A DNA stretch of 64,000 nucleotides, from contig JACVVK020000013.1 of assembly GCA_018292915.2 (NCBI GenBank), positions 12,501 to 76,500 on the forward strand. The letters run 5' to 3'. Position numbers and translations under genes: made by a program. The notes below the pieces were generated by a model. That model ran no database searches, had not been told where the DNA came from, and saw only the letters and a list, made by a program, of their open reading frames with translations. Below, piece by piece: positions 1-14,800 of this stretch. The DNA is from Batillaria attramentaria. Taxonomy: Eukaryota; Mollusca; Gastropoda; Batillariidae. The stretch's first letter is position 1, and each line of letters starts with the position of its first letter.

Positions 1-540
1 GGCCAATGACTGGATGTGAAACACGCAGTTACAGCGGAGTCTTTCGAATAAAAGTGTCCTAGGTTAAAGTTTTAAAAAAGGGGGGTGGGGGAGGGGAGGC
101 GGAACAAATACAAAATTCCGAAAGTCATACATGCTGTTTCCATTTCATGCGCTACGTTTTGCTGTCGGTCGAGGGGTCACTCGTCAGTTTCGTGCGATGA
201 TTGACAGGGGTGGAGCCTGGCCTAGTATGCTGCTAATAGTCAGCTAATTTGTCCGTTATTCAGTCTCCACCCGGCTTCAGATTCCATCTCCTCATCGCCG
301 CCCCACCTGGCGACAGGCCTGCATCAGTTGTCAACGATCGCCACGCTACAGGCTGGAGTCACGCAACAAGTTTGCGGTGTGACATCAGCCCAATCAGCTC
401 TTCTGTGATGACTACTTTGGGAGCTGTTCGGCGGCTTTTGACAGATCTTACGCTCGATAGTTTAGGTGGGTCCTTTGGGAAGCTGAGCCAGTGAGCCAAG
501 GACACTGTGACACTGACACACACACCGGCATAGATGACAT

Positions 541-898
541 CTACGCACCCACGCGCGCGCGCGCACACACACACACACATCCAGATGACACACCTAGATG
601 ACACACCCAGATGACACACCCACGGACGCACACAGACGACCACCCCCCCCCCCACACACACACACAGAGAAGCACACACTGTGACACACACCACACACAC
701 CAGCACTGACACACACACACACGGCACACACTGACGGACACGCACACACACTGACACACAGAGGCGTGCACACACACACAACTGACGTGAACACACAACT
801 TTAAATCACCGACGCGCACGTGCGCGCGCGCGCGCACACACACACACAGAAGCGCCGCGCGCGCGCGCGCGCGCACACACACACACACAGAGAAGCAA
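541..898. repeat. Compound CA/CG microsatellite
   Basis: The stretch is dominated by CACACA runs broken by GACACA and CGCGCG tracts (near 551-580, 820-845 and 855-890). Alternating purine-pyrimidine CG/CA blocks like these can form Z-DNA (known chemistry; not shown here). Long cysteine/valine frames on the minus strand are by-products of the repeat. Confidence 0.9.
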
Positions 899-1333
899 CT
901 GGTACTCAGTCGAAGCACGAGAGCCTTAACTGACCACACTGACAGCCCACGCCAAAACACTGCCAAAAAGCCGAGGTTTGTTATGTGGACTGGTTACATG
1001 ATCAGTATTCTTGGCACGTGCAATCAGCACGTGTAGCACCAATCAGGCGGCCAAATTACTCTATTGACCTTGGCTGGATACCCGCGCAGTCTGTGTTCGA
1101 GTCAGGAGGGAGCTCCAGCAATTTGGAGAGAGAGAGAGAGAGAGAGAGAAATGTGGTCAGAGAACCACACTTTCTCATTACGTTTATTTCGCTTCCTATT
1201 TCCGGGTGTGAAACTTTACTCTGGTTACATTTTGCATGGCTAGGAACTGGGTGTTATTATCAATGTGCCCTGCTTTGAAGGCAGAAGGGTTCGTTACTCT
1301 GTTTGGTGTAACAATGCCATCTGAACATCTGTG

Positions 1334-1339
<6 letters not shown>

Positions 1340-1391
<52 letters not shown>
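1340..1391. repeat. (TG)n(AG)n microsatellite
   Basis: A TG run passes directly into an AG run of similar length, followed by ATGATGATGATCG. A second pure GA block lies at about 1131-1148. Confidence 0.9.
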
Positions 1392-1395
<4 letters not shown>

Positions 1396-2819
1396 GATGA
1401 TCGTGGAACTTTATTACACAAGGATTGAGATACAGGTTCACGTGAACCTGTCTGACAATATGTCCTTGCTAAACTACAACACAGGATTATAAAAAGACGA
1501 AGGGGAAAAAATAGAAGAAGAAGAAAGAAAAAGAAAAAAAAAAACTAAATCAAAACACAAAACAAGCATATGCATGTAACACAAACACACTCTAAAATAA
1601 TATGAGCGTGCGCTTAGACACGTGCATACTCGCACTTCTAGGAGAGAGAGAGAGAGAGAGTGCTCATATGTATTGTAGGGAACTTGTGACTTCTGCTTCT
1701 GTTATTTTCAATCTCTTCTGAAGCAAGTCAGTGTCTGAGGGTTTAACACACTCACTTGTCTGGTAGACTGTAAAACTCAAAGCAAGCTCGTGTATGCGTG
1801 CAAACTGAATTTTGTTTCACTGATGCACATTTAATATGTGCAGACAGGTGAAACAGTAGGCGGAACTGTGCGCGTGTGTGTTTCATAACATGGCGTCAGC
1901 ATTCACTCGATTAGCTACATTAGTCACCAGTCCTCCACCTCACATTCAAACAAATCATCTGACACTCTGGTTCCATCTGATCTTGATTATTTTCTTTAAT
2001 CCATGTCAAACAGTCATAAACACTGCCATACGGATATCCACAAACAAGACACATGCATTGCGTATTTATCGCCCTTTTTCGCAACAGTTGAGCATTAAAA
2101 CAACAAACAGTGGAGAAAAGAAACAAAAGGCGAAGACAACACATGCAGACAGATTTTGCTTAAACATGGACAACATTGATATTGCACCTATGAAAATTGT
2201 TCACGTGGTAATGAACACATGAAAAACAACTAGTTAACTGTCCGACAGCCACAAACACAAAAATATAATATCATGATCATCAGGTTATTTTAAGATTATC
2301 AGTGTAAGTAACTACGCGTGATTAGGACATACACTATATCAATACATATATATAGATTTTTTTAGGTTTACAACGAAACGCCAGGCAACAAGAACACAGT
2401 TTAACGGAGCTCATACAATCTCCCAAGTCTCCGAACATAAGTGTGCTAACAACAGAGGTCAATTCTGGTGACCTGTCAAAAGCCTCTAACTTAAGCAGCT
2501 GATTTCTGTGCTGTCAAGTATGCAATACTGTTCAAGTCACAACGTCTATGTTAGAATCATGTCACTTTTGAAAACCATGGGATGGGGTGGGGGGAGGGGG
2601 GCATGTTCAGAACGGGTGGGGTGGGTGGAGGTTCCATTTGTTTGTTTTGAGTGTCAATATCATTGCTGAAGGCACAAATTATCTGAAAGCCCTTCCTAGA
2701 AAACAAACTGGATCTGATAGTTTTCACTACATGTACTGCCAAAAAAACCGATTCGGAGGGAAAATGGTGGCTAGGGAGTGGGGATGAGGTGACCAGAAAA
2801 ATTCTCAATTCTAAGGAGT

Positions 2820-2826
<7 letters not shown>

Positions 2827-2858
<32 letters not shown>
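2827..2858. repeat. Poly-G homopolymer, about 32 bases
   Basis: An uninterrupted G run in a G-rich neighbourhood. Its exact length is unlikely to be reliable, because homopolymers this long are hard to sequence. Confidence 0.9.
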
Positions 2859-2859
<1 letters not shown>

Positions 2860-3080
2860 ATTAGGTGGCACATGGTTATAATTCCTTGGTTTTGCTGAGA
2901 CAAATATTTTCCGTTTGATCACGTGTAGCAGTGGAAGGAAGACCTACAGGTAAGACTAACATCAACACACAGCAAGCCTTACGTGTTACATTCTGTAAAT
3001 AATAATGACAACAGTCACCACAACTGAAAAACAGTGCAAGGGGGACAATACATACAATTGCAGCAATCATGGCGAGCCAA

Positions 3081-3086
3081 TTTATT
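3081..3086 (-). terminator. Candidate poly(A) signal of RALGAPB
   Basis: TTTATT on the plus strand reads AATAAA on the minus strand. It is the first canonical signal after the RALGAPB stop codon at 3735-3737. This is inferred from position only. Confidence 0.4.
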
Positions 3087-3734
3087 CCCCTTGATATTTT
3101 TCTCAATGAACACTTACCAACTTACCCATGCTCCCTAATGAAGCAATTAGACAAGCGAAATTGCAGCTGATCATATTCTCAAAGCCTTAACATCAAACAC
3201 ATCTTTCTGTCTGCCGACATAACATTTTACAAATGTGAGTTTGACAGAACATTCTGGTCAAATCAAGAGGACTGCCCTGTCACATGCGTGGATAACAAAA
3301 CATCGAGTGGGAAAAAGTGATCCTCAAGATTTGATCAGACGTGTCAAACTCACAATGCTGAATAACGAATTTGTCTTGATCCTCTCCTAACTCTACTGAC
3401 TGAAGAGATGCTTCGTTTGACCACAGGCTTTTGTCAAACTCTCTCCAGTCTCCTATGTCACATCAGAAGAGACAATAACACTTGTTTGGGCCTGTGTATC
3501 ACTGACTAGATGCTTGTCCAAATAATTATTTCTCAGACACTAACAGTACTTTGTACACAACATTTTACAATCAGCTTTTCAAGCCTTAAGTATCTAACAC
3601 AAGATTAGCTTTGGCAACAAATGGTAAGGAGGGGGGGGGGGGGTGAAAGCTGGGACAGGAGGGGAACGGGACACTTTCACCAATTTCTTTAAAGTGTCAC
3701 AGGCATCACTATTTTACAGAAAGAGTCATGTGCA

Positions 3735-4001
3735 TCACCGAGGAACCTCCTGGAACAGAGCAGTGTAGAACTCGGCGGGACTGCAGCTGCAGCGATATTT
3801 GTTGACAATCTCTTGAATCTTCAGTTTGCGCCTGACATGGGGTGGGCTGGTAACCTGAACAGAAAAGAGAACAGAAATATTGACAGTGTTACAACAGTCA
3901 ACAGGATCTTCGTTTGCATGTATGTTTGTCCTGGATTTTTTGTTGTTGTTTTTGGTATGTATCTAAACACAGAGTTGGACCCCCATACCCCCACCTCCAG
4001 G

Positions 4002-4059
<58 letters not shown>

Positions 4060-6929
4060 AATTCACAGCTGTTTTACAAGCACTGAAACAGCGCCATCAC
4101 CACAAAGTGACAGGAAGCGAATAAATACTAAATTCAATCCAACAAGACTTATTTGGTTGCCATATGCGCACGTGTGTGTGGGTTGTGTGGATTTCCAGGA
4201 GCTCACAGCATCCCATTACAAGTACAATTATTATTAAATCAAGCATGCAGACACCTCACGCTTCACTCTCCAGGCGACGACGTCGACAGATGTTGATGGC
4301 CGTCTGACGAACCAGTGTTCCAAGCGTGCGTCGACTGACGACCATTCCATCCACCAGTTGGGATTGCCACAGACATCCTGAATCACATTGAGACACATGT
4401 GGTGATGTAAGGTGGGTGTAAGTTAACTGATGGGAGAACCACAAACCCTCTAATCCACTACCACACTTGTCATCATACATCACATTAGTGTGCACTATGG
4501 AAAGGTAGCAAAATCCACATTTGCATGTATGGAGTATATTAAAGTCTCAATGTGTTTGACACACATACAACAACGTGTGAAAAAACTTTCTTCATATGCA
4601 CTTAAATTTCTTTGCTGCGGACTGATGACAAGCTAGGCAGTGCTGATTGGTCGCTAATTTTAGACTGATTTTTTCAAGTCCCCAGTCTGTTAGGAATGGA
4701 ACATGGGCTCAAAGAAAGTCATATTTCTCTAATGGAAGAAAGCCACAAAGTCCCTAAAACGGTCATGATGGCCGAATGAAAATATCCTGCTATCCGGTAA
4801 ACAGCCTTTGAGCTTCAGCGACTTAGGAAAATAGAGGCTTTAATATTATTTCTTTGGATTACAAGTGACAGACTTCAGCTTGCAAGAAAGACAAGCCGAG
4901 TCCTCCAACCTTATTAAAGTGTGGATAGAATGGACTAGATTGGATCAGAAATGTAAATGTTAACTGCAAGCAGTACAAATTTATAGTGACCAGGCACTCA
5001 CTTTTGTCTGACGTCTTTCTCGTACTCATGGATGTGTATGCGGAAGAGTCCCGTTCTGTAGGGCATGTATGAAGATGATTGTAGACATCTTTCTCAGCAG
5101 CTTTCTGTACGGATGATGAGCTGGATGTTACGGTCACCTCCTGGACCAGTGGACGTCACACCAAGCAAGTCCGCTGGAATAAAAAATAAAAAATAAAGTC
5201 AACAGCAAGTACAAGTAGAAACAAAAACTGAATTTCTGAAACTTGATGTTCACATGGTGTGAAGGGTCAGCTTTGCAATTCAATTTTTTTTTATATTTAT
5301 GATCACACTTATTTATAATTTTTTGTGGGATGAACATTTCCAAAGCACAGCCTACCAGTTGGGAACACATCTTTATCCTGGAAACTCTCCAGCCCAACCA
5401 CCATGATCTTTGTGTCGGGTCCCATCATGGCTGCTGGCTGTCGACCAGGCGACGTGATCGGCCTGTGCTGCTGCTACTGCCAGAATCAGGCGGCGACCCG
5501 GGGCTCTCACGCTCCATACGACTCATGCGGTCTCCCTCCAGAGGCAGTGACTTCGGCTTCAGCAGGTTTGGGTCTGTGGCTGAGCCCAACGATCCGTAGG
5601 GTGCAGAGGAGGAGAGGCGCGGGGATGAGTGGGCTGTGATGGGGCTGGCAGTGGGGGAGGGGGCGATGGCGATGCCGCCGGTGTTGAGGCCCGCTGCTGG
5701 AGTGCGGGGGGAACTGCTGGTGCTGCTACTTGTGTTGAGTAGAGACATGCCCCGACTTGTCTGTGGAGAGATCCATACACTGCAGAACTTATTCCATACC
5801 AAGCAAACATATCACAGAGGAGTCATCAAGGACAACGGGAACGGCAGGACTAAATCTAAATCATGTTAACAGTCAGTGCTGAAACAGCAATGTGTTTGAT
5901 TTTCCGCTTTGCACAGACACCTCCACCAAAAAAAATAAAAGGGTTCAGTTTTGATGTCAGTCAATCTTCACTGAACACCATGTGTACAAGTGGGGCTATT
6001 ACAAATGCTGCTTGAAACAGTATCTTGCATCAGAGGGCCTCAAAATGCGCAAAAAGGTGTTTGTACACAGTAGTGATTACCTAACATTTTAATGACCTTG
6101 TTTTTCTACTTGCACAGGAGCAATTTTTCTGGACATTTGGCAATATCTTCAGGTTGCTTTATAGTTTAACTGGTCTGGTTGAAAACTCAGGACAGATATT
6201 CAGTACCTGGTTGAAAAGTAAGATTTTTTTTTTGTACCTAACTTTCCCAGATTTTGAACTGTGGTCGGAAAGTAAGGACGGTCGAAAAGCTATGGTTATT
6301 ATGGTATTAGGAGACAATTCTAATTAAATATGGTAGCGGCAAAAGTCAAGCATGAATGCAGGAAATCAATCCTATGCTTGTAAAACAAAGACAATCAACC
6401 TCATAACACATACCTGACTCTAATGTGCTGGAAGAGGTGGTGCGGATACGAAAGGTTTCAGGGGATGGTACCACAATGGCCAGTTCCGAAGGACACGTCC
6501 GCCCAGTATAGGGCTTGTTGACGACCGTCATACAGACTGCCTCCTGTTCCAGTGGAGGTAATCCTCATCTGCGAAAGGCAAAGTGAGATTGTTCAGATCT
6601 CGCACTCAGCGACAATAGGTCGCATGAGCAGGATCCGTTGGAAATGTTATTACTATGATACGATTATTCACAAGCTTATAATTATGTGCACAGTTCTTAA
6701 GCACAACTGTCCTGCATGGAAAATAAAAACAAAACAATATCATCGTTTTACCCTAAAACAAGACGATGAAAACAGACCATGGTTGTGTCTACCTAAAGAA
6801 ACAATCCTAATTTGACAAACAGCCTTTGTAATGTGAGGTATTGGCCAAAAACTGTTGGAGAAGTTCTTGTGATTATGCCGGAGCATATCAAGTACTGGTG
6901 AATGGGTTTTAAAAAGAGAATAAAACGCG

Positions 6930-6992
<63 letters not shown>

Positions 6993-9444
6993 ACACACAC
7001 ATTGAAGCAAACACTCAAAGTTTTCAGCCATGAGCACCATCACAAGACAGAAGGGGTCACTGCACACAAACTACAAACCTTCACAGTCATCAGGCCTCAC
7101 TGATCTTCCAACTTGAGGTAACGTGCCCTGTCCAGCCTGCATGCTTGCGGACATCCAACGGGCCAGCCCAGCGAGTGCAGAAACTCCAGGAACTGGGGCT
7201 GGAACGTTGGTGTAGGATGTCTGAAAGAGTACAAAACGCTACACACGTCCGTTCAGTGTCTGACTGCTAGTGTATATCTCACTTCAACAAAAACAATAAT
7301 GATAATAATAATAATGAGTAGTGTATAGGCGCTTTACCCAATTTCATGAATCGGCTCAAAGCACCACGAACGTGAACACGCAGCGCTCACATGAATCACA
7401 CACACATTCTCTCACACACGGGACATAAACACATTAAAATCACGTGGTGCGATGGGTCAGCTCAGCTATATAAGTTTCGGAATTTGGAATTGCATTTATT
7501 TTTCAAGTTTTGTGGGCCTGAACATTTCCAAAGCAGAATGCAGCAATGATAAAACTAAAAAAAAAAAAAGAAAAAAAAAAGAGGGTAAGCCAGGACCCTT
7601 CTGGCAACAGGCTAAAAACTAGATTCCACAACTGAGAGCACCACTGACCACGTTGGCGAGGATTTCCTGTGCTGTCTTCTGGTTCTGTTTGACGTAGAAG
7701 ACGTGAAGGGTGTCATTGTCGCGACTGGGGATGAAGTCCAGAGACTCGAGGTCCGTGAACAGTGAGGAGTTGGACGAGTCGAGCATCACCAGAGCTGGCG
7801 GCACACGCTGCACACTCGATTGGATGGTTTCCTACACAGGGTGAACGAAAGTCACATGGAAAGCCACACTGAACACGAAATGGTTCATTAGGAACATTGC
7901 CACCAGATATGCAAATTATCTAAACTCTTTTTATCAGCAAGCTCTTGTGCTAGTGGGGCAATTCAGACAATTCCAAAACAAACAAAACTTTTCTAATTCC
8001 CAGCTCTAAAGTTTACAAGAACCGTGGTAACCAACCTGGAAACATGACCAACATACCTTGAGGGACTCCAAAGAGAGAAATCCGTAGTGAGACAAGAACA
8101 ACCGGGCTGTCTGGTACTCATGACAGATTCTGGACAAACGGAAAAAAAGACGTTCATCAACCCAGAAGTCTTCACACTCGGAAGCTGAAGAAATATCTAC
8201 AGATAGTACAGGTTCCTTTTATCAAGTCAAACTGAAAGTGAACTGACCAGAAGTTCCCGTATACATACTTTAGCTCAGAGGTCCACTGCCACAAAGGACG
8301 GACCCTTCCCTTGAGGTATTCAAGATACAGACAGACTTTCCTCACACAGAAACAAAAATACAAATGAAACCAACAAATTTCTCTGAAGAAACCAAGAAAC
8401 TGCTTACTCTGGGGGTTTGCACTCTGTCTTGGGGTTAGGATACGGAGTTTGTCGCTGTGGCAAGGTGGACTTTCTCGGTGACGTCTTGCTCGAAAGCGAT
8501 GGAGGTTTCAATGAAACTCTTCATCTTGTCCAGCTCCTCCCGTTCTTTCTCGTTGGACAGCGACTCCAGTGGTGGGATGCTGTGGTCACTGAAAGCAAGA
8601 TGGTGACAATCATCATCAGCGCTGTGGTGCAATGTGGTGCATTTTGCACCTCAGACCTCGGAGACCTGGGTTCAAATCCTCATCAAGTCAACCCGGATTT
8701 CAATCCCTCCCTCGATTGGCTGCTATCCAGGCTGGTTGGCTGGCTGAAGGTCTTCTTTCTACCATATAAGGGTGACACCAAAACGGGGGGCAACAAGGGG
8801 AAAAAGCCAGCACAAAATGTTCGGCTCCCAGTGAGGATTTGAACTCACGACCAGAGGGATTGACAATCCAGCGCTCTACCAACTTGGCTATTCCGGCTCC
8901 CTTGGCTCTTGGATGTCCCAGAGACCAAAAGGGGAGGCTGTTCCCACCACCAGCTGTTGACTTGCCCTCAACAGAAGCACGACTAAGGGGGGTTCTTCAC
9001 TTCTCATGACAATTTCTCATAATAAAGCTGACAATCTGACTTTATTCAAGCACAGCAGATCAAAAGGTGTATAAAGGGGATAACATACGCTTTGGTCTTG
9101 GTAATCTTGTCAACGCATTCAGGAAAGTATCTGTGCTTGACATTGTGATGTGACGCCAACGTTCTCCATGGGCATTGGCCGACCAGGGTCTGACAGTGTG
9201 GGCTCGAGACGAGATCTAAATGAATACAACAACAATGGGAAAGTGTAAATGCAAGACTTTGTATGTAAAACAGAAGTGGGGAGGTTGTTGTTCATAGTGA
9301 ACAGTATCCCCACCTCAGCTAATGATTTTTAGAAACATAGAAATAACCTTTTTTACACAGGACTAACAAACAACACCCCGCCCCCCCCCCCCCCCCCCAA
9401 AAAAAAAGAAGAAGAAAAAAAAATATATATATATTTTAAATAAT

Positions 9445-9475
<31 letters not shown>

Positions 9476-12400
9476 AAAAACCCAAAAAAAACAACCGACA
9501 AAACAAACAAAAAAGGTGCAAAAAAACAAAACAAAGCCCAAAAAAATCAACAAACAACAAAACCAACAACAAACAAGCCAGGAAAGAAAAAAAAATCAAC
9601 AAATAAATTTTCATTACTATCCATTTACAACTGCAAAATTGGAAGCAAAAGGTCTGGCAATGAAGTCACTAGGCTGTCTCATTACCTTGGACTGTCGAGC
9701 AGAGTGCCTGAGCTGCATCGTCCAAGCGTGACGTCCGAATGCTCCCCTGATGAGAGCCGTGACAGTGGGCAGCGGATCCTCCACGTTCCCCAGAGGCTGT
9801 TCCAGGAGGCCGACGATGATGGCATTGTCAATGACAAAGTACCGGAATGGGGAGCCTTGTTCAGGGAAGGTACTGCCCTTGGCATATTTCAGCAGCGAGC
9901 GTTCGTCCAGCAGCGAGAACAAGGACTCCGGGCCACAGGGAGGAGGAAAGGCACCCTGTTTCAACACCAGAGGAGATGGGTTTTTTTGTTGGTTTTGTTT
10001 TTTGGTGTTTTTTGCTGCCCCAACTTTAAAAAAATTAAAAACAGACATCATGGAATTTGGCGTGACTGGATTTAAGCATGACTGGAATTGTACACTTCTG
10101 CTGATCTATTCTGCGCGTTGGACTTCTAATGCTCGGGTCGTGAGTTCGTATCCCGGCTGGGGCCAAATATTTGTGCTGGCTTTTTCATCGTTGCCCAGTC
10201 TTTGATATCACCCGTATGTGGTGGAAAAGGATGTTAAACCCCCAAACACCCACCCACCTACCCTGATCTATTCTGCACAAAATGTAGTGACACCCAAATT
10301 CCAAGATGACATCGAAATGTTCCTGCTAAAAGTTTGCCACCAGCCTGATTTTCCTCTTTGCAACCCAGAATATGCAACCCACGAGGGTTGGGTGAGTGAG
10401 TGAGTGAGTGGGTGAGTGTGTGTGTGTGTGTGTGTGGGGGGGGGGGGGGGGTTACATACCACTTGGTCGATGATGCATGTCAGCACCGCCTCAGCTGCAT
10501 CCTTCACCCTCATGGAGGCTGGCATGAGCTCCTTGGTTCCCTTATAGCGCGGTGGGTCACTGGCCCGATTCTGCAACATGGCGTTCAATACACTCAGAAT
10601 ATTGTACAGTGTACCACTCACTTCATTAAAACTGCATCACATTTTTTTCCCCAAAGAATGAGAGAACATTTTAACACCTTTGGTAAAAACCACCAGCAAG
10701 TTACTTGGACATGTTAGAAATTATGTGATGATATGGTTTTCACCAAAAAAAGAAAAGAAAAAAAAGACAAGAATAAGAAACCCATCATTGTTAATCACAC
10801 ACTGTTCAGTACAGCCAAAGCACCTGCTTATTCACATGGCAGATGTAAAGCACAGACCAGGCTGCCGCTCAAACCAATGGACTCATGCAAAGTGTACAGA
10901 TTAACTCACACATCAACCACAATAAAATTAAATATAAAAGAGAACAAAATCAACTGTTAAATTCACACGACACCTCTTACAATGCAAACTTATCGAAAAT
11001 GAAAGGCAGCAGAGGACCTTCAGTCACGTTCCAATATAATCAGTCATGACCTTGACCCTGGATATGGTGACCTAAAACCTTGTGGAGCAAATCATCTTAC
11101 AGCTTGTGGGAAAAAATATCAAGAATTCTAACTTGTACTCTATTGAATAAAACTAAAATATTCCACATGGGATTTACAATCAAATATTACACTAACGTTC
11201 ACTTTCGGCCATCCAAGATGGTGTAATTTTAAATTGATTATACACGGGTCTCAAAATCTTCTGAAGGTCTGAACCACAACCACAATGTGCAAACGTTCAT
11301 TCAACACATGACTGTAAGTAAACAAGTTACTAGTTAGTGACATTATGGGAGCGCCTGACAAACCACACAGTACAATGTTACATATACAGTACCTGTATAC
11401 CTATATACAATATACCTGTGTTACATTAATAATGGTGAGTAGCCAGGTAAACTGCTTGACAAAAAGTGCCCACATTACATGTCTCAAGCTCTCGCCCCCC
11501 CCCCCCCCACCCCCTCCCATCACATTGCACATGACCATACCTTGTTTACTTTTGAACTGGAATACATACCTCACATTAATATGTAATGTAAACATTAGCA
11601 AACCAGTGAATCACCCATCTGAATTGCAGTAAAGAACTGTAATCTAGATACTGCAAAATTTATCAGAAAGTTTTGCAATGGTGATTGTGGGGTGGATGGG
11701 GAGGGTAGGAGAGGTTTGATGGGTTTCACACTGTTAATTCTGCATTTGAGTTCAGGGAAAACGTTAAGGAAATGTCATCATATACTAACATAAGTATACA
11801 GGTGTGAAAAATGGTAACCCCCCCCCCTCCCCCCCAAGCGATCAAACATGTCAAGAATAACAAAATCAGTAAAGTTAATTTCAGATGCTGAGGAAGAAAT
11901 CATTTCGCTGGACCAGTGAGAACAGTAGCTGCAGCCTGCACTTCTCTACCATTCCCATGCTTTCACCCAGAAACATGCCATGATCTTCAAAGATTTAGAT
12001 TTCCATGCTGGGCACTATGGGTGCTATTCTTTTATTAACCTTGTCCGCTGTCAGTTTACATGTTGGGATGCTCTCGCTCACTGATCTAGAGGGAAACACG
12101 TTCTCTGTTTTAAGGAGACCAGAATTTCATGTGTTTGGCTTGTATGTGTGGGGTATCGTTTTTGTGCTGTCTACAATGGCAAGACAGCATCAGTGAAAAT
12201 GCATGTTGATGCAGGCCGGGTGTCTTTACTGATGAATGCAAGAAGCAACAGGCACATGCAATGCACTGCGCTTTATTTCTCAGTGCCTCTTCTTTTACAC
12301 ACAGCAACGACAGGTCACTGCAAGCGCCTGTGCAAAAACGTCTTTCAAAGTTGTTGCGATTAGGTGGACACAACTCAGGAGAGATCTAGGTTTCCCTATA

Positions 12401-14160
12401 GCTCAGTGAGCAATTCCATGACGCACTTCAATTAAGATGCTCTCACCACTACCAGCCATACGTCACCAATACTGTATAGAGAAAGACGTATAGAGAATTC
12501 GTGAAGGTTTGTGCAAAAAGGGAGAGACGTAATTATTAAAAACTACATTTTGCAAAATGCGATCAGCTACAATGTGCAGCGGATTGATGTGTTGAAGGAT
12601 TATATGCACATGTACCAACTGAGCCTATTTACTCAAGCAGCACTTTGATTTGCAAAATCAACGTCCCTACAGCAAGCTCAGATGATGAAAACGCATCCAA
12701 ACACGGAAGGAATAAGCTGCAGAAATTGAAAAGCTGCTGCATTATCAATGAAGCAAGTTATAAGCAATGTATTATTCCAACCAGTTTGATATGCACACTC
12801 TACAGACGTAAGGTAGATACGAATGCACTCTGCAAGCAAAGCTTCAACCACTACAACTCCCATTCCCCTATTCAAAGTATACACAGCAGTGAACGGGCAG
12901 GAATTTATACTCCATGTCAAATTCCTTTTTTTTTTTCCTTTTTTTTTAAATTCCCAAGGGGAAAAGTGCAAACAGGTCTCATGTTCAGGAATGGTATGCT
13001 TGCTCGAACCAGGTAAAAACAACTCGGATCCAAATCTTACCTGTTGCAACTGATATCCAACAACATACAAAGAATTCTGACCACAGAAAACAGTAAAACA
13101 CAAAATCACATATATGACAACAATTTACAAATACGACGTGCGTTCAGAATCAGGTGAGATGGATGCAGGTTCTCTCCATGCGGAAAACCACTCATCTCAG
13201 GGAAAACAGTTCTCAAAGTGGGCTTGTCTTTTCTTCTAGTTTTACAAGCCAAGCAATAGCATCGCAGTCAAAAGCAATAATACATACTGCATGGCTGATG
13301 CGTATGACCACCCCCCCCCCCCCAAAAAAAAAACAAAAACAAACAACAACCCAAAAAAACCACTCTCCAAGCTGCCAGTACCCCTAAACTGTATTTCAGC
13401 CAAAACAGCTGTGTCCTAACATGAAAAATTCTTTTCAACTTTTTGGGACTGCTGCTGCATCAGAACTTCTGATGCCAAACAAAAAAGAAGCCTAGTGCTA
13501 CAACTTATGTAAGACAGCAAGTTTAACAAAACTATGTTAGTATCACCCCCTGTTAGACCATTACCTCTAGACCATAAAATTAGGGAAAAAACTATATGAT
13601 GAATTACCAGTCCTGTCAGGACAGAGGATTAATAGGTAAGGGCCATCATTCACTCAAATTCTACGGCTCAAAGTCGTACAAATGACACATGAAGGGCAAC
13701 AGCCAATCAGACGCACTGTCTACCTGTCATTTCAACTCATTCAAGCCCAAAATTTAAAATGTGTAAGATGGCCCTAAATGCCAGCCTTGCGAGAAAAGAC
13801 AAGCCCACTCTACACCCCACCACCATGGTTCCTGACCACATCGGACTCGCAGGAGCCAGCGGTCATTTCCAGAACAGCTAAGTCTACACAACTACTGGAG
13901 GGGAGAAGAGTCGAACAGCGGTAAGTACAAAGCAGGAGGAAACACGATCTACGAGAGTCGGTTGTCCACACATACATTACAGGCAAATAACAGAAAATAC
14001 CTTGGCTGCTACAGATTTTGATTCCTTTTCTACTTTCACTTTAACACTTTGTGATTCTTGTTGTTTAGCCTGAAAACAAAGCAAACTTAAAAGAAGCACA
14101 CAAAAAGGAAAAAGAAAAAAACCAAAAAAACAAAATATACAACGGAAAGCCACTTTGGCA

Positions 14161-14215
<55 letters not shown>

Positions 14216-14316
14216 GAACAACAAAGACCAGCAGTGCTTATGTAAACTACACTGATATGCCATTAGCTTACTATACACACTCTCACAAAACATTGAAACA
14301 AAACAGGAAACGAGAG

Positions 14317-14385
<69 letters not shown>

Positions 14386-14759
14386 GCCTAAAAATTCCTC
14401 TTATTTATACGATAATGATGAAAAATTAAGCCAGTATTTATGACGAAAATTTGTCTGAACAGGCATGTTAAGTGTACAGAATTTGCTAAAAAGAAAAAAA
14501 AAGTACAGTGAAAGTTACTTTATAAAAAAACGACATGCATTTATTTTACTCGTTATTATTATGAATAAATGGTATAGATTTAAAAAGATTCATGCTCTAA
14601 CTATTGATACTGCAAAAGATGCAAGATAAATAATATATCTGACAGTGAAATTAATGTGGAGAGAAAACAAAAGAAAACATCTCCCCAAAAACCAACCAAC
14701 CGCAAAGTCAATGAAGAAAGATAAAGAAAGAAAGAATGAACACACACACACACACACAC

Positions 14760-14800
<41 letters not shown>

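Larger units (their letters stand above)
1..3734. other. Intergenic / 3' flank of RALGAPB, no gene seen
   Basis: No open frame here resembles a known protein. Long frames near 359-966 are made only of CA/CG dinucleotide repeats. The stretch holds compound microsatellites (541-898, 1340-1391), an A-rich tract near 1500-1545 and a run of 32 G (2827-2858). The RALGAPB 3' UTR should run leftwards from 3734. A minus-strand AATAAA (TTTATT at 3081-3086) lies about 650 bases past the stop and is the nearest good poly(A) signal; another is at 1193-1198. Where transcription really ends cannot be seen. Confidence 0.6.
3735..7831 (-). other. RALGAPB: C-terminal RapGAP-like region of RALGAPB
   Basis: Exons 22-28 encode the part corresponding to the GAP-fold domain. 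In the beta subunit of known animals this domain is not catalytic; the Asn-thumb GAP activity belongs to the alpha subunits (family knowledge). A serine/proline-rich linker (exon 25, 5760-5356) splits the domain, as it does in vertebrate RALGAPB. Exon 22 (7831-7649) is intact. Exons 23-28 each need one to three single-base corrections. Splice donors and acceptors are all canonical, and residues on both sides of each break match the family, for example [20 protein letters not shown]. Confidence 0.85.

Noticed and set aside
359..966. Cysteine/valine-rich minus-strand frames
   Set aside because: Made only of CA/CG microsatellite; the same holds for similar frames at 14087-14391, 14590-14947, 22557-22769 and 59442-59954.
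7993..8175. Independent small minus-strand ORF
   Set aside because: It is a frame overlapping RALGAPB exon 21 (8057-8129), whose real frame reads [18 protein letters not shown].
12005..12373. ORFs on both strands in RALGAPB intron 16
   Set aside because: No recognisable similarity, no splice-bounded conservation, and composition like surrounding intron.
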